Assembly (NCBI GenBank): GCA_900095095.1
Contig: FMBT01000361.1
Location: 62,001-126,000 of the forward strand
Length of the DNA: 64,000 nucleotides
Source: Fragilariopsis cylindrus CCMP1102
Lineage: Eukaryota; Bacillariophyta; Bacillariophyceae; Bacillariales; Bacillariaceae
Direction of reading: 5' to 3'
This document shows positions 39,874 through 50,155 of this stretch, piece by piece; the stretch's first letter is position 1, and the number at the start of each line of letters is the position of its first letter. The position numbers and the translations under genes were made by a program. Below the pieces are notes generated by a model. The model worked only from the letters and a program-made list of their open reading frames with translations, was not told where the DNA came from and ran no database searches.

Positions 39874-42831
39874 ATGAGCGATGCGAACGAAGACGATGAA
39901 AGGAAACATAGTAGAGAACAAATCGACAAACAACAAATTGCATTATGTGCCAGTTGTGATCGATGTCGTGCCCGTAAAACCAAATGCGACGGGCGAAAAC
40001 CATGTGGAAATTGTGCTACCAAGTATATGAAGAAACACAAGTTGACTAGGTACGTCGTGGTCTGTAATTATTAATCGGATGATAGATAATATTATGATCA
40101 TTCTGGGTGATCGTTATGCTATGATGTGCGATTAAATAACCCAAACGATATATATAAGTAGGGTTTATCTCGCCGAAATCCTTACATCTCATCTTATATT
40201 GATGTTTCTGCTCTCTTTTCTCGCATGCGACAATAATTCTTTACGTAACAAAACAAATATAGCACCGAAGGCATCGATGTTTCCGAATTTTGTTGTGTAT
40301 ACTCACCTGCAAAAAGACGTGGTCCTGTGCCTGGACGCGCTGGTCAAACACGAAAGGCTTCCGAAGCATTCGGCGGTCCACCCACAACTGCTCGTTATGG
40401 AAACGATTGGACTTCACAAGGTAACGCTTCCGGCGTTGCAAATGTTGCTGGTAGACCAGGTATCGGTGGCGGTCTCCGTAGCAACGGTGGTATGATACCT
40501 GCACAATCCCTCAAAGAAATGCAATTGCGTCAAATGATGGCGTTGCAAAACAGCATGGCAGGAGGAGGACCCAGTGGGGGCGGTGGAGGAGTTACCGGTA
40601 TGGCAGGAGGAGGAGGACCTACGCCTGGATCGGCAGGAATGAGTGGTTTCGGAAACCACCATCAACAACAAGACACCTATTTCGATTCTCAGCAGGTTGC
40701 CATTCAACAACAACTAAACTTAATTCAACAACTGCAGGCTCAACAAATGGTAGGTGAACGAAGTGCAGTGAGACGTCCTCCTCAGGGAGTATTAGGAGTT
40801 GGACCCACTGTAAGCACCAGTGGTGGACTATCCTCAATAGACGATCCAGTGGCACGTCGTATGAAATTGGATCACCAACATCTTCCCAAGTCACAACTTC
40901 AGCAGCAACAACAACAACAACAACAAATTCAGCAGCAGCAGCAACAACAAATTCAGCAGCAGCAGGACCAACAATCCAACGGCGCTGTAACGGACTCGAA
41001 CGGTGTTCCTAAAACTATTGCTGCCCATACTCACCTTTTGGAACTTAGTGATCCCGATGGTAGCCGTCTTAGAGCCTACTACCGATTGAGCGTCGACGAA
41101 GTCTTTGGATTCCCACCCACCCCCACAGATGAAGAATATTGCAGTCGACTCAACATTACGGGTATGACGCCAAGGATGATTCCTGGAACTCATCTAGCCG
41201 CGTTAAGTGCAGCGCGATTCGCGGAAGTTTCTTTAGGTGCTATCGTTCACAATGAAACTTCGTTGGCAATGGAGCTTTGTAATGCAGTGGTCCACTGCCT
41301 TAAAGAATCGGTTCAGGAACCAGTTCAGCCTCCCTATATGTTTGAAATCGCTCGATCTTACTTTTTGTTGGCAGTCTTCCGTGCCTTTCGCGGTGATATG
41401 GTTCGGTATTTCAAGTATCGTCGTGTATGTCTCACATACGTGTCAAAATTGGAGGTATGTACCTGTACTGTATATCTGCCGATCATAATTTGGTTCTAGA
41501 GGGGAGAAATTTATTCGTTTATGAAATACTCTTTCATGTTTTGTTTTGTTTTGACCGTCGCCCCGATTTCTCTAACCAGTGACTTTTTTCCTTGCGATGC
41601 GGTGTATTGTTGAACGAATGAAATTAAATGAAAAATGTAGGACGCCGCCAATGCGACGACCTTGATAGCTGCAATTTCTTTCCTTGACGCATGGGCGTAC
41701 ATGATTTACAATGCGGATGAGACTAAAGTTCCCCAAATCGATAATTCTATCCCGCCAGTGGAACGTACATCACAATCGTTGATGGGAGCATCGGCAATAG
41801 AGAAAGAGTACAACGTCAAATGTAACCCCGGTTGTATTGCATCGGATCCTCGGAACCAAAATTGGATCCAGGGTGCCCCACCGGTTTTTCTGAACGATGA
41901 AGCGCCTCTCCGGGCTAGATCTTTAGATGCATTGGCCTGCGCCGTTCGCACCTGCTGCGACCAAGCCAATGGTCGTTTTGCGGCAATCTCAAAGGAAGCC
42001 AAGGCTGATAACATGGAACCAATCCCACAGGAAACAATCATTACGCCGACCACTACAGCAGTTTTGTCGCACGAAAACGAATTGTGCAGCCGCAATATGG
42101 TTCTGTCGGCTTTCACATTGTTGCAACAGTACGAGACCGTAACTCCCAATTCCCACAAGAACCAGGGTATGCATCTTGTGATGTCAGCCATGGACGCATT
42201 TTTGGATAATGGTGATGAAGACGAAACAGGTGGTTTCACAGATTCGCAAATCCAGTCACTTTTGAGTGTGTCGAACATTGTTATCGAAAATCCGTTATTG
42301 CTGCATCATGCTGGTCCTACGTATCATATGGTATCCAACGCAGCCGTTATGCTATGCCATCTCTTGAACAGTATGTATATGATGAAGGGAGGTGCAGAGG
42401 GGATCCGCGACGAGCAACAGCAAGGGGGTGGTATGGAGGCAGCTATGTTCGAAGAGATCCTCGATACGTTCACTGCTGTTCGCAAGCTTCTTGTCATTCA
42501 CCGAAGGAATTTACCTATTAAACTACGTTGCCACAGCATCCCACGTCCATCTCTTGTGCTACCCGAAGATGGAAAACCCTTCATCGACCTTGGGGAGACC
42601 TTGTTGTGCGCCTGTCGTGGTTGCCAAGGATTTGTTTTGATGGCATGCTCACCCGTTGTCGCCGCGCAGAAAGCTCAGGCAGCGGCGACCAAGAGAAGCG
42701 TCGAGGCAGCAAGAGAAGCTCAAGTCGAAGCTGCAGATGAGGTAGACAAGGAACTAGACGTTTTGAGCCACGATTTCAATCTAGACGACGATGCATTATT
42801 GGGGATGCTTTCACAACTTATTTCGTCTTAA
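39874..42831 (+). CDS. Zn2Cys6-type transcription factor with enlarged last loop
   Basis: Exons 39874-40049, 40263-41454 and 41641-42831 (introns 213 and 186 nt, GTACGT and GTATGT), 852 residues, frame intact. The zinc cluster is ASCDRCRARKTKCDGRKPCGNC, then 21 residues, then the last Cys pair in SEFCCVY; intron 1 falls in that loop. A basic AKRRGPVPGR follows. The middle is Gly-rich and Gln-rich (about 40900-40975). The C-terminal two-thirds (from DPDGSRLRAYYRLSVDEVFGFPPTPTDEEY) is helical with many Ala and Leu and may be the fungal-type regulatory domain; the end is an Ala/Glu helix and an acidic tail. Expected to be a nuclear regulator; targets unknown. Confidence 0.85.
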
Positions 42832-44353
42832 AATGCAAAATGCGAAGAATAGAAAAAAAGTTACGAATGCTTGCTGGGTATTTGAATTGATTGATCGATA
42901 TACGACGTTGGCAATTCATTTCGCACAGAATATACCCGTAGGAGAATATAATATAACATTACAACTTAACATGACATAAGGTAATATAAAATCTTATTTA
43001 TTAAAGATGAGAACTCATTGCATATTTATCCTTTTTTTCCCTTGAACTATTCATATATATCTTAATAATGATGCACTTTGGGCACTTGCTCATGAACTTA
43101 TTATACTCGGTATGTTGAATGATCCTTCCAAGTGAAAAAATATTCTTAAAAATATTACAATTCGTCCCCTTATGCAGTATTATTCTGTGCGGGGTTGATC
43201 ATCGTTATGACTCGTTCCACATTGATGACATGTCAGTCGTCCCTTCTTTTTCGTTAAGCATTTTGGGTGAACCGGTAAAAATCCATAGCTCTATGTCTTT
43301 CCAGTGATTGATGTTGACCTCGTCGTTTGTATGAACGAGTAACTTTTCCGGATTGAATTGAATTGAATTGAATTGAATTGAATTGAACTGAATTGGATTG
43401 GATTGGATTGGATTGGATTGGATTGGATTGGATTGGATTGGATTGGATTGGATTGGATTGGATTGGATTGGATTGAATGATACAATTTGGTTCGGTTCGG
43501 TTCGCTTCGGTTCGGTTCGGTTCCATTTACTATTCTTCGTCCATAATCGTCGTCGATATCAACGAAAGGATCATTCGTGTTATCAAAATACATGTTATCG
43601 TCGTTCCAATTCGGTCCGTCAAGTCTGCGTTGCCGTATAAATACTGTATCACTTTTCGTGTTGTCATTGTTCGTTTTTTTATTCCTTCGGTAGTAGAATT
43701 GAATCGAAACTCATTTTCTTTGCGCTCGTTGGTGTGGTTGATACTCACTACAGATGAGGACAAAGAAAAAATACATTCTTTGGAACCGGAAGAGAGTGAA
43801 AGAAGGCAAAGTCTATGAAGTAACCCTAGTTGTAACGAGAATGATAACATCTTCTTGCGAACGTCCAACGTCTGGTATCTTCTCAAGAAAAATTTGATGA
43901 CGATGATAGTAGAATATGGAACTATCGATATCAGCAAAGTATTAACTGTGACAAGTGAATGATATATATCACGAAAATACTGAAATACTGCTAAGAACAA
44001 ACATAAATCCAGAATCAGTCGAGCGAAAGTAGAATTTGCTTATCTGATCTAATACACGACTGCCCTAAGCGGAAGTCGTAGTATTGAGCTCGACTAAAAG
44101 CATAAGGTGTCGCAATATTTGTCGAACAAGTCGAATTAGTCGAATTCATCACACTCTGTAATAGTGATGGCGACGTTTCAACAAAAGCATAACATTCCTC
44201 TTCGTACAAATTATTATTTATTATTTGTTCTTTTTCTTATTGTGTTTTGTGTTCATGTTCTTCCATTGGCGTGGTAAGATACAAGAGTACGGATAGAGCT
44301 CAAATAAAGCATAAACAAGAAACAACCAACAAGAAGAATCAAACCAAAAAATT
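42832..44353. other. Intergenic, 1.5 kb, with pentanucleotide satellite
   Basis: Holds the GAATT/GGATT array at 43352-43476. From 43477 to about 43970 there are overlapping ORFs on both strands (113 and 156 codons), partly created by the simple repeat. A plus-strand stretch near 43750-43970 has a coding look (TDEDKEKIHSLEPEESERRQS) but I recognise no family, so it is not called as a gene. Confidence 0.5.
43352..43476. repeat. Pentanucleotide microsatellite (GAATT)n-(GGATT)n
   Basis: About 7 units of GAATT/AATTG pass into about 16 units of GGATT without interruption, followed by a TTCGG-rich stretch (43489-43522) that looks like a third variant of the same 5-nt period. Read directly from the sequence. 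Confidence 0.97.
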
Positions 44354-45823
44354 ATGATGGCCGCTACTCCCAAAACAATGGCGACGACGACGACTACGAC
44401 GACAAAAAATATCCAAACAAAAGACGACGACAACGACGATTGTTATTCATGCCCTATTTGTTTGGAATATTTATCCAGATCGGAGCATGTCGTTTATCCG
44501 TTACCGTGCCAAAATTGCGATTACAACTTTTGTAGTGATTGCGTCGAAAACTTCTGCAAGGCCGAAAAGGATGACTTTCAAATGGCATCGGATGGATCGA
44601 GACAGGTCAAAGTTACTGTGTCTTGTCCACAATGTCGTAGTAAATATCCCATACACGATTTAGAGGGGACCGTATTATTGTTGAGAAAAGCCCACAGGTT
44701 GGCGGGTGCTATTTTAAAGAATGCAACCAATGAGTACAATAAAAATACAACACCAGAGTTGATACTACTAAGCGATTCTGAATTAACAGCAAGTCAATTA
44801 GCATGTAAATCTGAATTCGCGACACGGAACTTAAGGAAACGATTGGAGGAGGCTCATGTTTTGTATGAACACGCGTGTGAGAAAGGGGGAGCACAACGGA
44901 ACAGTGATCACGACGAAACAGAAGCGAAAATCATACGAGAAGAAGCTAAAGCGTTGTGGATGACGTTGTTGGAACAGCTTCCGGTAGTTGAAGACAATCA
45001 TTTCTATAGTGATGACTTAGACGGTGATGGTAGTAATTGTAGAGATAGTTTTGGATCGGCCGGATCATCATCCTCCAGTTCCTCAAAAAAACCTGTCGTA
45101 GACGATACTCTTTTTCAGGGTTACGAAGAATTCGTGAATCGTGACGAAAAGATATTTCTAACCGATCTCTTTACCAGTGGGGACATTCGTTCGTTGGCGC
45201 AAGCTGCCCTTATCATGCACGGCGTCAGAAGAATGTGTATGACCGGAAAGCATACAGCCATACGCAAGGACAGCGAACCACCCATGAGTAAACACGAAAT
45301 GCAAAAACATGTCGATTTTATCGACCAAATGAAGTTGTCGTATCCCTTGCCAAATCACATGCCAGGCTATTTTTTGATACCGGCATATACACGTTGGGAG
45401 GGGTACATGACATTAAAGGATAAACCCTGGGATGGATCTATCCTACCTCCTCAAAGGAGCAAGCGGGTCTTTGATCAGGTTTATGGTCAAGCCTATAAAC
45501 CCCCCCGGGAGGCACATATATACCCCATAACCGTCGCAACGATCCAAGGCGTTTGTGGCCCAGTGGGAAGGTTGGGATTAAGGAAGGGTGACGTCGTTAC
45601 ACACGTTAATGATGCTGAATGGAACGGTTCAGCAGAAAGTTTACAGAACTATATTTACGAATGCTACACGAATCATCCAGAAGACGAAATTTCGTTAACT
45701 GTTAATGCTAATCCAGAAACGTCGACCTTTTTACGCATCCGACGTGAAATGATGCAACGCAAAGCACGGGAACGACAAAAACAGAATCAACAGCTACGTC
45801 AAGCGAAAATTTCTAAAGTATAA
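44354..45823 (+). CDS. C4C4-type RING protein with C-terminal PDZ-like domain
   Basis: Single exon, 489 residues, ATG at 44354. After a Thr-rich start, the RING runs from SCPICLEYL through PLPCQNCDYNFCSDCVENFC to SCPQCRSKYP: four CxxC pairs and no His, a C4C4 arrangement as in NOT4. A helical region follows, with a Ser-rich spacer (SSSSSSKK). The C-terminus has a PDZ-like fold: IYPITVATIQGVCGPVGRLGLRKGDVVTHVNDAEWNGS and a second strand EISLTVNAN, then a basic coiled tail (RREMMQRKARERQKQNQQLRQ). RING proteins of this type are usually ubiquitin ligases; substrate unknown. The RING-PDZ pairing is uncommon. Frame intact. Confidence 0.8.
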   Translation: MMAATPKTMATTTTTTTKNIQTKDDDNDDCYSCPICLEYLSRSEHVVYPLPCQNCDYNFCSDCVENFCKAEKDDFQMASDGSRQVKVTVSCPQCRSKYPIHDLEGTVLLLRKAHRLAGAILKNATNEYNKNTTPELILLSDSELTASQLACKSEFATRNLRKRLEEAHVLYEHACEKGGAQRNSDHDETEAKIIREEAKALWMTLLEQLPVVEDNHFYSDDLDGDGSNCRDSFGSAGSSSSSSSKKPVVDDTLFQGYEEFVNRDEKIFLTDLFTSGDIRSLAQAALIMHGVRRMCMTGKHTAIRKDSEPPMSKHEMQKHVDFIDQMKLSYPLPNHMPGYFLIPAYTRWEGYMTLKDKPWDGSILPPQRSKRVFDQVYGQAYKPPREAHIYPITVATIQGVCGPVGRLGLRKGDVVTHVNDAEWNGSAESLQNYIYECYTNHPEDEISLTVNANPETSTFLRIRREMMQRKARERQKQNQQLRQAKISKV

Positions 45824-47801
45824 TACTGTATCATATTTTTCTATCAATACTAAAACGATGCTCGGTGAGAAAAGTGTTCATGAGTCGAAGCTCTGGTTTA
45901 CTCTACTGTAGCATAGTATTTAGGAATAACTTGCACCAGATAAATTTGCTCTTACAGCGGGATAATAACTCAGTACATGGTTTAAATGGACAGGTGGACA
46001 TCCTATCTATGCAAGTATTATGACTTCCGCTCCCATCTAAGTTACGAAGGGGGGGGGGGGGGGGTTGAAAATAAAAATCGATACGCTTGTAGATGAAAAT
46101 CATGGAAGAACATACACATCATGTGATTTCTATGTGACAAACACGTCAAACATACATGCTGACTATGGCACTCCATCTAGTAAAATAGTACAAAATAAAA
46201 ATTACCACGCTAATAATAAATAATAAGAGATAATATTACAAAATACCGTTCTGTTACTTTAGCTGTTGTTATTTGTTCAGTAGACTCGTATTAGACCCTC
46301 CCCAACAGATTTCCCCAATCAATTGTGCATAAGGTTACATACCAATACTTCCTTTAGAGCAGTATCAACTGGTCTATAGTAGAATTAACCTCTTAATTTT
46401 CCTTGAAGTTGAATTTTTGTGTGGCACAAATGTGTATGTGACAACAAAATAGAAGACGCTACAATCACAAGCAAAAGTTGCTACTCACTATTTGTAGTGT
46501 TTTTATTATCCATAATATAGTTTATGAAAAAATTTACTATCCCTTTCTTCGTCTTCATGCTGCCATGACCATCATTTCATTCATCTTATCAAAGAGTTCT
46601 ATCTTCTATTTTACCAGAGATAAAATCGTAAAAATTGCTCTCAATGTGTGTGTATGAATGATCTAGTCCCATACTGTCGCAATTAACCAACATTAGCCTG
46701 TCACAATTAACCAACATTAGTATATGTTCTGTCTTTTGTTGTTAGTTTTGTGTTTGACTGTTAATATCTAGCTAGGAGTAGATAGACAGTGTCATAGTAG
46801 TAGCAGCAGCAGCAGCAGTAGCAATAGCAGTAGCAGTAGCAATAGCAATAGCAATAGCAATAGCAATAGCAGTAGTAGCATAGCAGCAGTAGCAGCAGTA
46901 GCAGCAGTAGCAGCAGTAGCAGTAGCAGCAGTAGCAGCAGTAGCAGTAGCAGTAGGAGCACCGCACCAAGATTTCTAATGTGAGAATAATAGGCACCAAC
47001 TAACGCTACAGATAACATGTGTTAACTTTGGTATGATTGCCATTCCTCCAAATGATGATCATACAGTAGCTCATTGTTAATATTCAGATAGATAGAAGTG
47101 TTAGAAGCACCACCAAGTATTTCTTGTGCTACTGTGAGTAATAAAAAAAATAGCTGCTGTTGGTGTTAAATCCGACAGAAAACTTACTACTACTGTAGAA
47201 GTATGGATGATACAACATACTAGTTGATTAAAGCATTCCTTAACTTGGAGTTTGGACCCAGTTTTTTCTCTAAATACTAGCTAGTATTATTATATTGTAG
47301 GGTCAACTTTTTAGCAACACAAAAAAGGAATTATTTTGTTGAATACTGTACTATATAAACAGTAGTAGAAGAAAGAAAGGTGACAAAAGTGATGTGCTAT
47401 TTTTTCTATGTTATAGTACAACTGGCTGGTGATTACTATTCCAACGTAGCGGGAAATCATTTTTACTACTTAATATAACTAGACTTAAGTATAGCTTTTA
47501 TTTTGGTAGCTTCAAGCTAGAAAGGAGATAATATATGTTGTTGTATATTATTAATAGGGGGTGTTATGGTTATTTCGTTATGCTATATTAGTCATACGTA
47601 TTTATAATAATCCTCATCCAATTTTTCGGATAATAATTACTACAAGTGTCTTATGATTGTGATGCCTCTCAGTGACAACACAATGCTATTGGCATATTAT
47701 TATATATATTGTGTGTTTTTGTTCATTTGTGTATACCGTGTTTTTCTGGATATAAAATTATGTAAGGTTAATAATGATAATAAGACGGTACTAGTAAATT
47801 C
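45824..47801. other. Intergenic, 2 kb, repeat-bearing
   Basis: Contains a 16-base G tract at 46049-46064, a direct repeat of AATTAACCAACATTAG (46681 and 46705 areas), and the AGC/AGT triplet array at 46793-46955. The leucine-rich ORFs on the minus strand are products of that array. No gene recognised. Confidence 0.6.
46793..46955. repeat. Compound triplet/hexamer microsatellite (AGC, AGT, AATAGC)
   Basis: Alternating AGC and AGT triplets with an AATAGC subregion (about 46839-46870). Any reading frame through it is open in part, which explains poly-Leu and poly-Cys/Tyr ORFs there. Confidence 0.95.
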
Positions 47802-48131
47802 TTATACACGGGATGGGTACAACATAACTCTGACCTTACCACCGATGGATTGTGGTGGTAAGTTTCTTCGGAATCGGCATCGGACAACACCATTCGCTCC
47901 GTGTGCACGACAAACTTTTCCCCAATTCACTCTGAATTTGTTTCCATATTTGTCAGCAACGTCAGCCTTTGTGATGAACGCAATACGTTTGCCCAAATAA
48001 AAGTCAACCTCATCTTTCGAGTCAACACCCTTGATTTTGATCAAACTAACGCTGTTGTTTTGAGTTCGAAGTCCACGTTGATAACCGAGGATGGCTCCGT
48101 CTACATGAAGTCTTGGGGGTCTAGGAGCCAT
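47802..48131 (-). CDS. RPL35A: 60S ribosomal protein eL33 (RPL35A)
   Basis: Single coding exon, 109 residues, the usual size of the family. Motifs: GAILGYQRGLRTQNN, EVDFYLGKRIAFI, RVNWGKVCRAHGANGVVRCRFRRNLPPQSIGG and the invariant end VRVMLYPSR. It is a protein of the large cytosolic ribosomal subunit. It is divergently arranged with the uS8 gene (ATG 49413), separated by about 1.3 kb. Confidence 0.96.
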   Translation of the reverse strand: MAPRPPRLHVDGAILGYQRGLRTQNNSVSLIKIKGVDSKDEVDFYLGKRIAFITKADVADKYGNKFRVNWGKVCRAHGANGVVRCRFRRNLPPQSIGGKVRVMLYPSRV

Positions 48132-49054
48132 TATTATAGAATTTGTTTATATTGAATATATATATATCTTTGATGTGTAATTTTTGTATATTGTGAGGGA
48201 AATAGTAAGTAATGAATTATTATTAATATTGTAAATAATAATAATATAATAGATTCATGTGAAAGAAATTTGACCCAAGAGTTTAACGAGAGAGAGGAAG
48301 AAAAAGAGAGATGAAAATTGTGAGATACGAGCTGATAAACCGCGAAGAGGAAGATAAACAAATAATAGTACTTATGCTATAACAACTATCATGATTTTAT
48401 TTTTCCCATTGTTCATGTTCACTTACAAGGATGGAAAGGAGTTTTGACGACAGCAATCAAAGGATACAATTGCAATTCTGTAGAACAACAACACGTTTAT
48501 TACAATAGTGGGTTAAAGAGGTGATAATTTGCTTTCAATCGTTTAGCAGAGAGGACGCGTAGTAATACGGTAAAGGGGTACACAGTTTCTTCCAATAAAA
48601 TTCGCGCGGTTTTTTCAATTTTAATTATTCAATCTACGCGAAATACTGCGTTGAAATTTGTACTAAAATAAATCAGTAAAGGGGTAACTGTAGGCTCATA
48701 TCCCATTTGAATACAACTGGCCGTCGTCTGTAAACATAAGTGTTTTTTCGCGGTCTGTCGTTCGCGACATCAAGTTGCATGACATCACGCGACAAAAGGC
48801 GTGTTGTTTGATCGACAAAAAAAAATTAAGAAAAATATGCGGTGCAAAACAACACACAACAACGAGAGGCTACCGTGAAGTTACCGTAAACTCACTCACC
48901 CCACCACGAAGCAAGCGGTAGAATTCATTTAGCAAATCGATTTTACAAGGTATTGCAATTCATACCACAAGTACACGACTTTCGAAACGGAATAGCTATA
49001 TTGTTTGACACAATAGAATATATATATTAATAATAACAACAACAAGCTAGCAAG
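48132..49054. promoter_or_regulatory. Divergent region between two ribosomal-protein genes
   Basis: Lies between eL33 (minus) and uS8 (plus). The part 48580-48810 has several CGCG-containing words (TTCGCGCGG, CTACGCGAAATACTGCG, TCACGCGACAAAAGGCGTG) in otherwise AT-rich DNA. Shared or co-ordinated promoter use is inferred from the divergent arrangement only. Confidence 0.4.
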
Positions 49055-49412
49055 GTGAGGATAGGATAGAACATCACATGAGATGACATACAGTAATAAT
49101 TACAATAGTCTAGGAAGAAGGAGAATGTAGTCCGAATTATTCATGCTATCTTTTAAGACGGCATCGGAAGTTGGGTATATGTAACTGCTTGGCTTTATTT
49201 TGGAGGGAAAACCTCGGAAATGGCCCGTCCAAGCAGCCCAACCTGATCGATGCCGTATCTTAGAGCAGTATTTGACGCAGTCTCTAAGATACAAATAATA
49301 CCTGGTGGCTGGACACAATATATTATTTTTTTTCTGTTTATCTCACACAAAATACTTCTATATCTGTTGTTGTTTTTCTGATTCCGTTTCGTTGTCTTCC
49401 CCCAAAAAATAG
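49055..49412 (+). other. Probable 5'UTR intron of the uS8 gene
   Basis: A good donor (AGCAAG|GTGAGG) at 49055 and a pyrimidine-rich acceptor ending AAAAAATAG at 49412 sit directly before the ATG. The T-rich run 49320-49400 looks like an intron end rather than a leader. Introns in 5'UTRs are common in ribosomal-protein genes. It contains the paired structure at 49158-49292. Inferred; cDNA would decide. Confidence 0.5.
49158..49292. ncRNA. Candidate structured RNA inside the uS8 5'UTR intron
   Basis: Two adjacent helices. The first closes with ACGGCATCG (49158-49166) against CGATGCCGT (49248-49256), continues with GTTGGG (49170-49175) against CCCAAC (49237-49242), then CTGCTTGG (49185-49192) against CCAAGCAG (49229-49236), with an inner GAGG/CCTC hairpin (49203-49215). 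The second is an 11-bp perfect hairpin, GTATCTTAGAG (from 49255) against CTCTAAGATAC (to 49292). Perfect pairing over this length is unlikely by chance in such DNA. An intron-hosted small RNA (snoRNA-like) is one reading, but no clear H or C/D box was found; the strand is undecided. Confidence 0.45.
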
Positions 49413-50155
49413 ATGGTTCGTATGTCAGTACTCGCAGATTGCCTTAAAACTATCTCCAACGCCGAAAAGCGTGGACGGAGACAAGTAATGATCCGACCAT
49501 CATCGAAGGTCGTTATCAAGTTCCTTCGGTGTATGCAAGAGCATGGTAAGTCCCTCCCCCCAAGTTTCTCTCTTCGTTTTCTACTGTTGAGTTGACAAAG
49601 ATAACATCAAATATAGTATAACTATAAACGCGGATATGTATCTAAAGACTCTACACGGTTGCGAGCGCGCAACTTACTTCTCTTTTACGAGAGTAGTAGG
49701 TTTGCTGCTTTGCAAGGACCCAACCGATGGAGGAGGAGTCTCATACAACTACTCGTTATACTATTCATTTAGTGTATCAAGTAGTAATCCGCAAGATCAA
49801 AATGGACTTCCAATTCACACTCACGTAACCATTATCAAAAACTAACCACAATGTTCGTTGCGCCGTTGGCACTCCCATAATTTCATTACTTACAGGTTAC
49901 ATTGGGGAATTCGAAATCATCGATGATCACAGATCCAATAAGATCGTTATTGAATTGAATGGACGTCTTAATAAGTGCGGTGTTATCAGTCCACGATTCG
50001 ATGTCCCTGTTCATGAAATCGAAAAGTGGGTTGTGAATTTGCTACCAAGTCGTCAATTTGGACATATTATTCTATCGACTACGTACGGAATCATGACCCA
50101 TGAAGAGGCTCGTCGTAAAAAGACCGGAGGAAAAATTCTAGGTTTCTTCTACTAA
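49413..50155 (+). CDS. RPS15A: 40S ribosomal protein uS8 (RPS15A)
   Basis: Exons 49413-49545 and 49896-50155 (intron 350 nt, GTAAGT...TACAG), exactly 130 residues as in other eukaryotes. Start [44 protein letters not shown] is rebuilt across the intron; the end is [22 protein letters not shown]. It binds the central domain of 18S rRNA. Intron phase and frame are clean. Confidence 0.97.

Noticed and set aside
43477-44000. Overlapping ORFs on both strands after the pentanucleotide array
   Set aside because: Partly built from the repeat; coding look of one strand is weak and matches no family.
46761-47018. Poly-Leu and Cys/Tyr ORFs on the minus strand
   Set aside because: Products of the AGC/AGT microsatellite.
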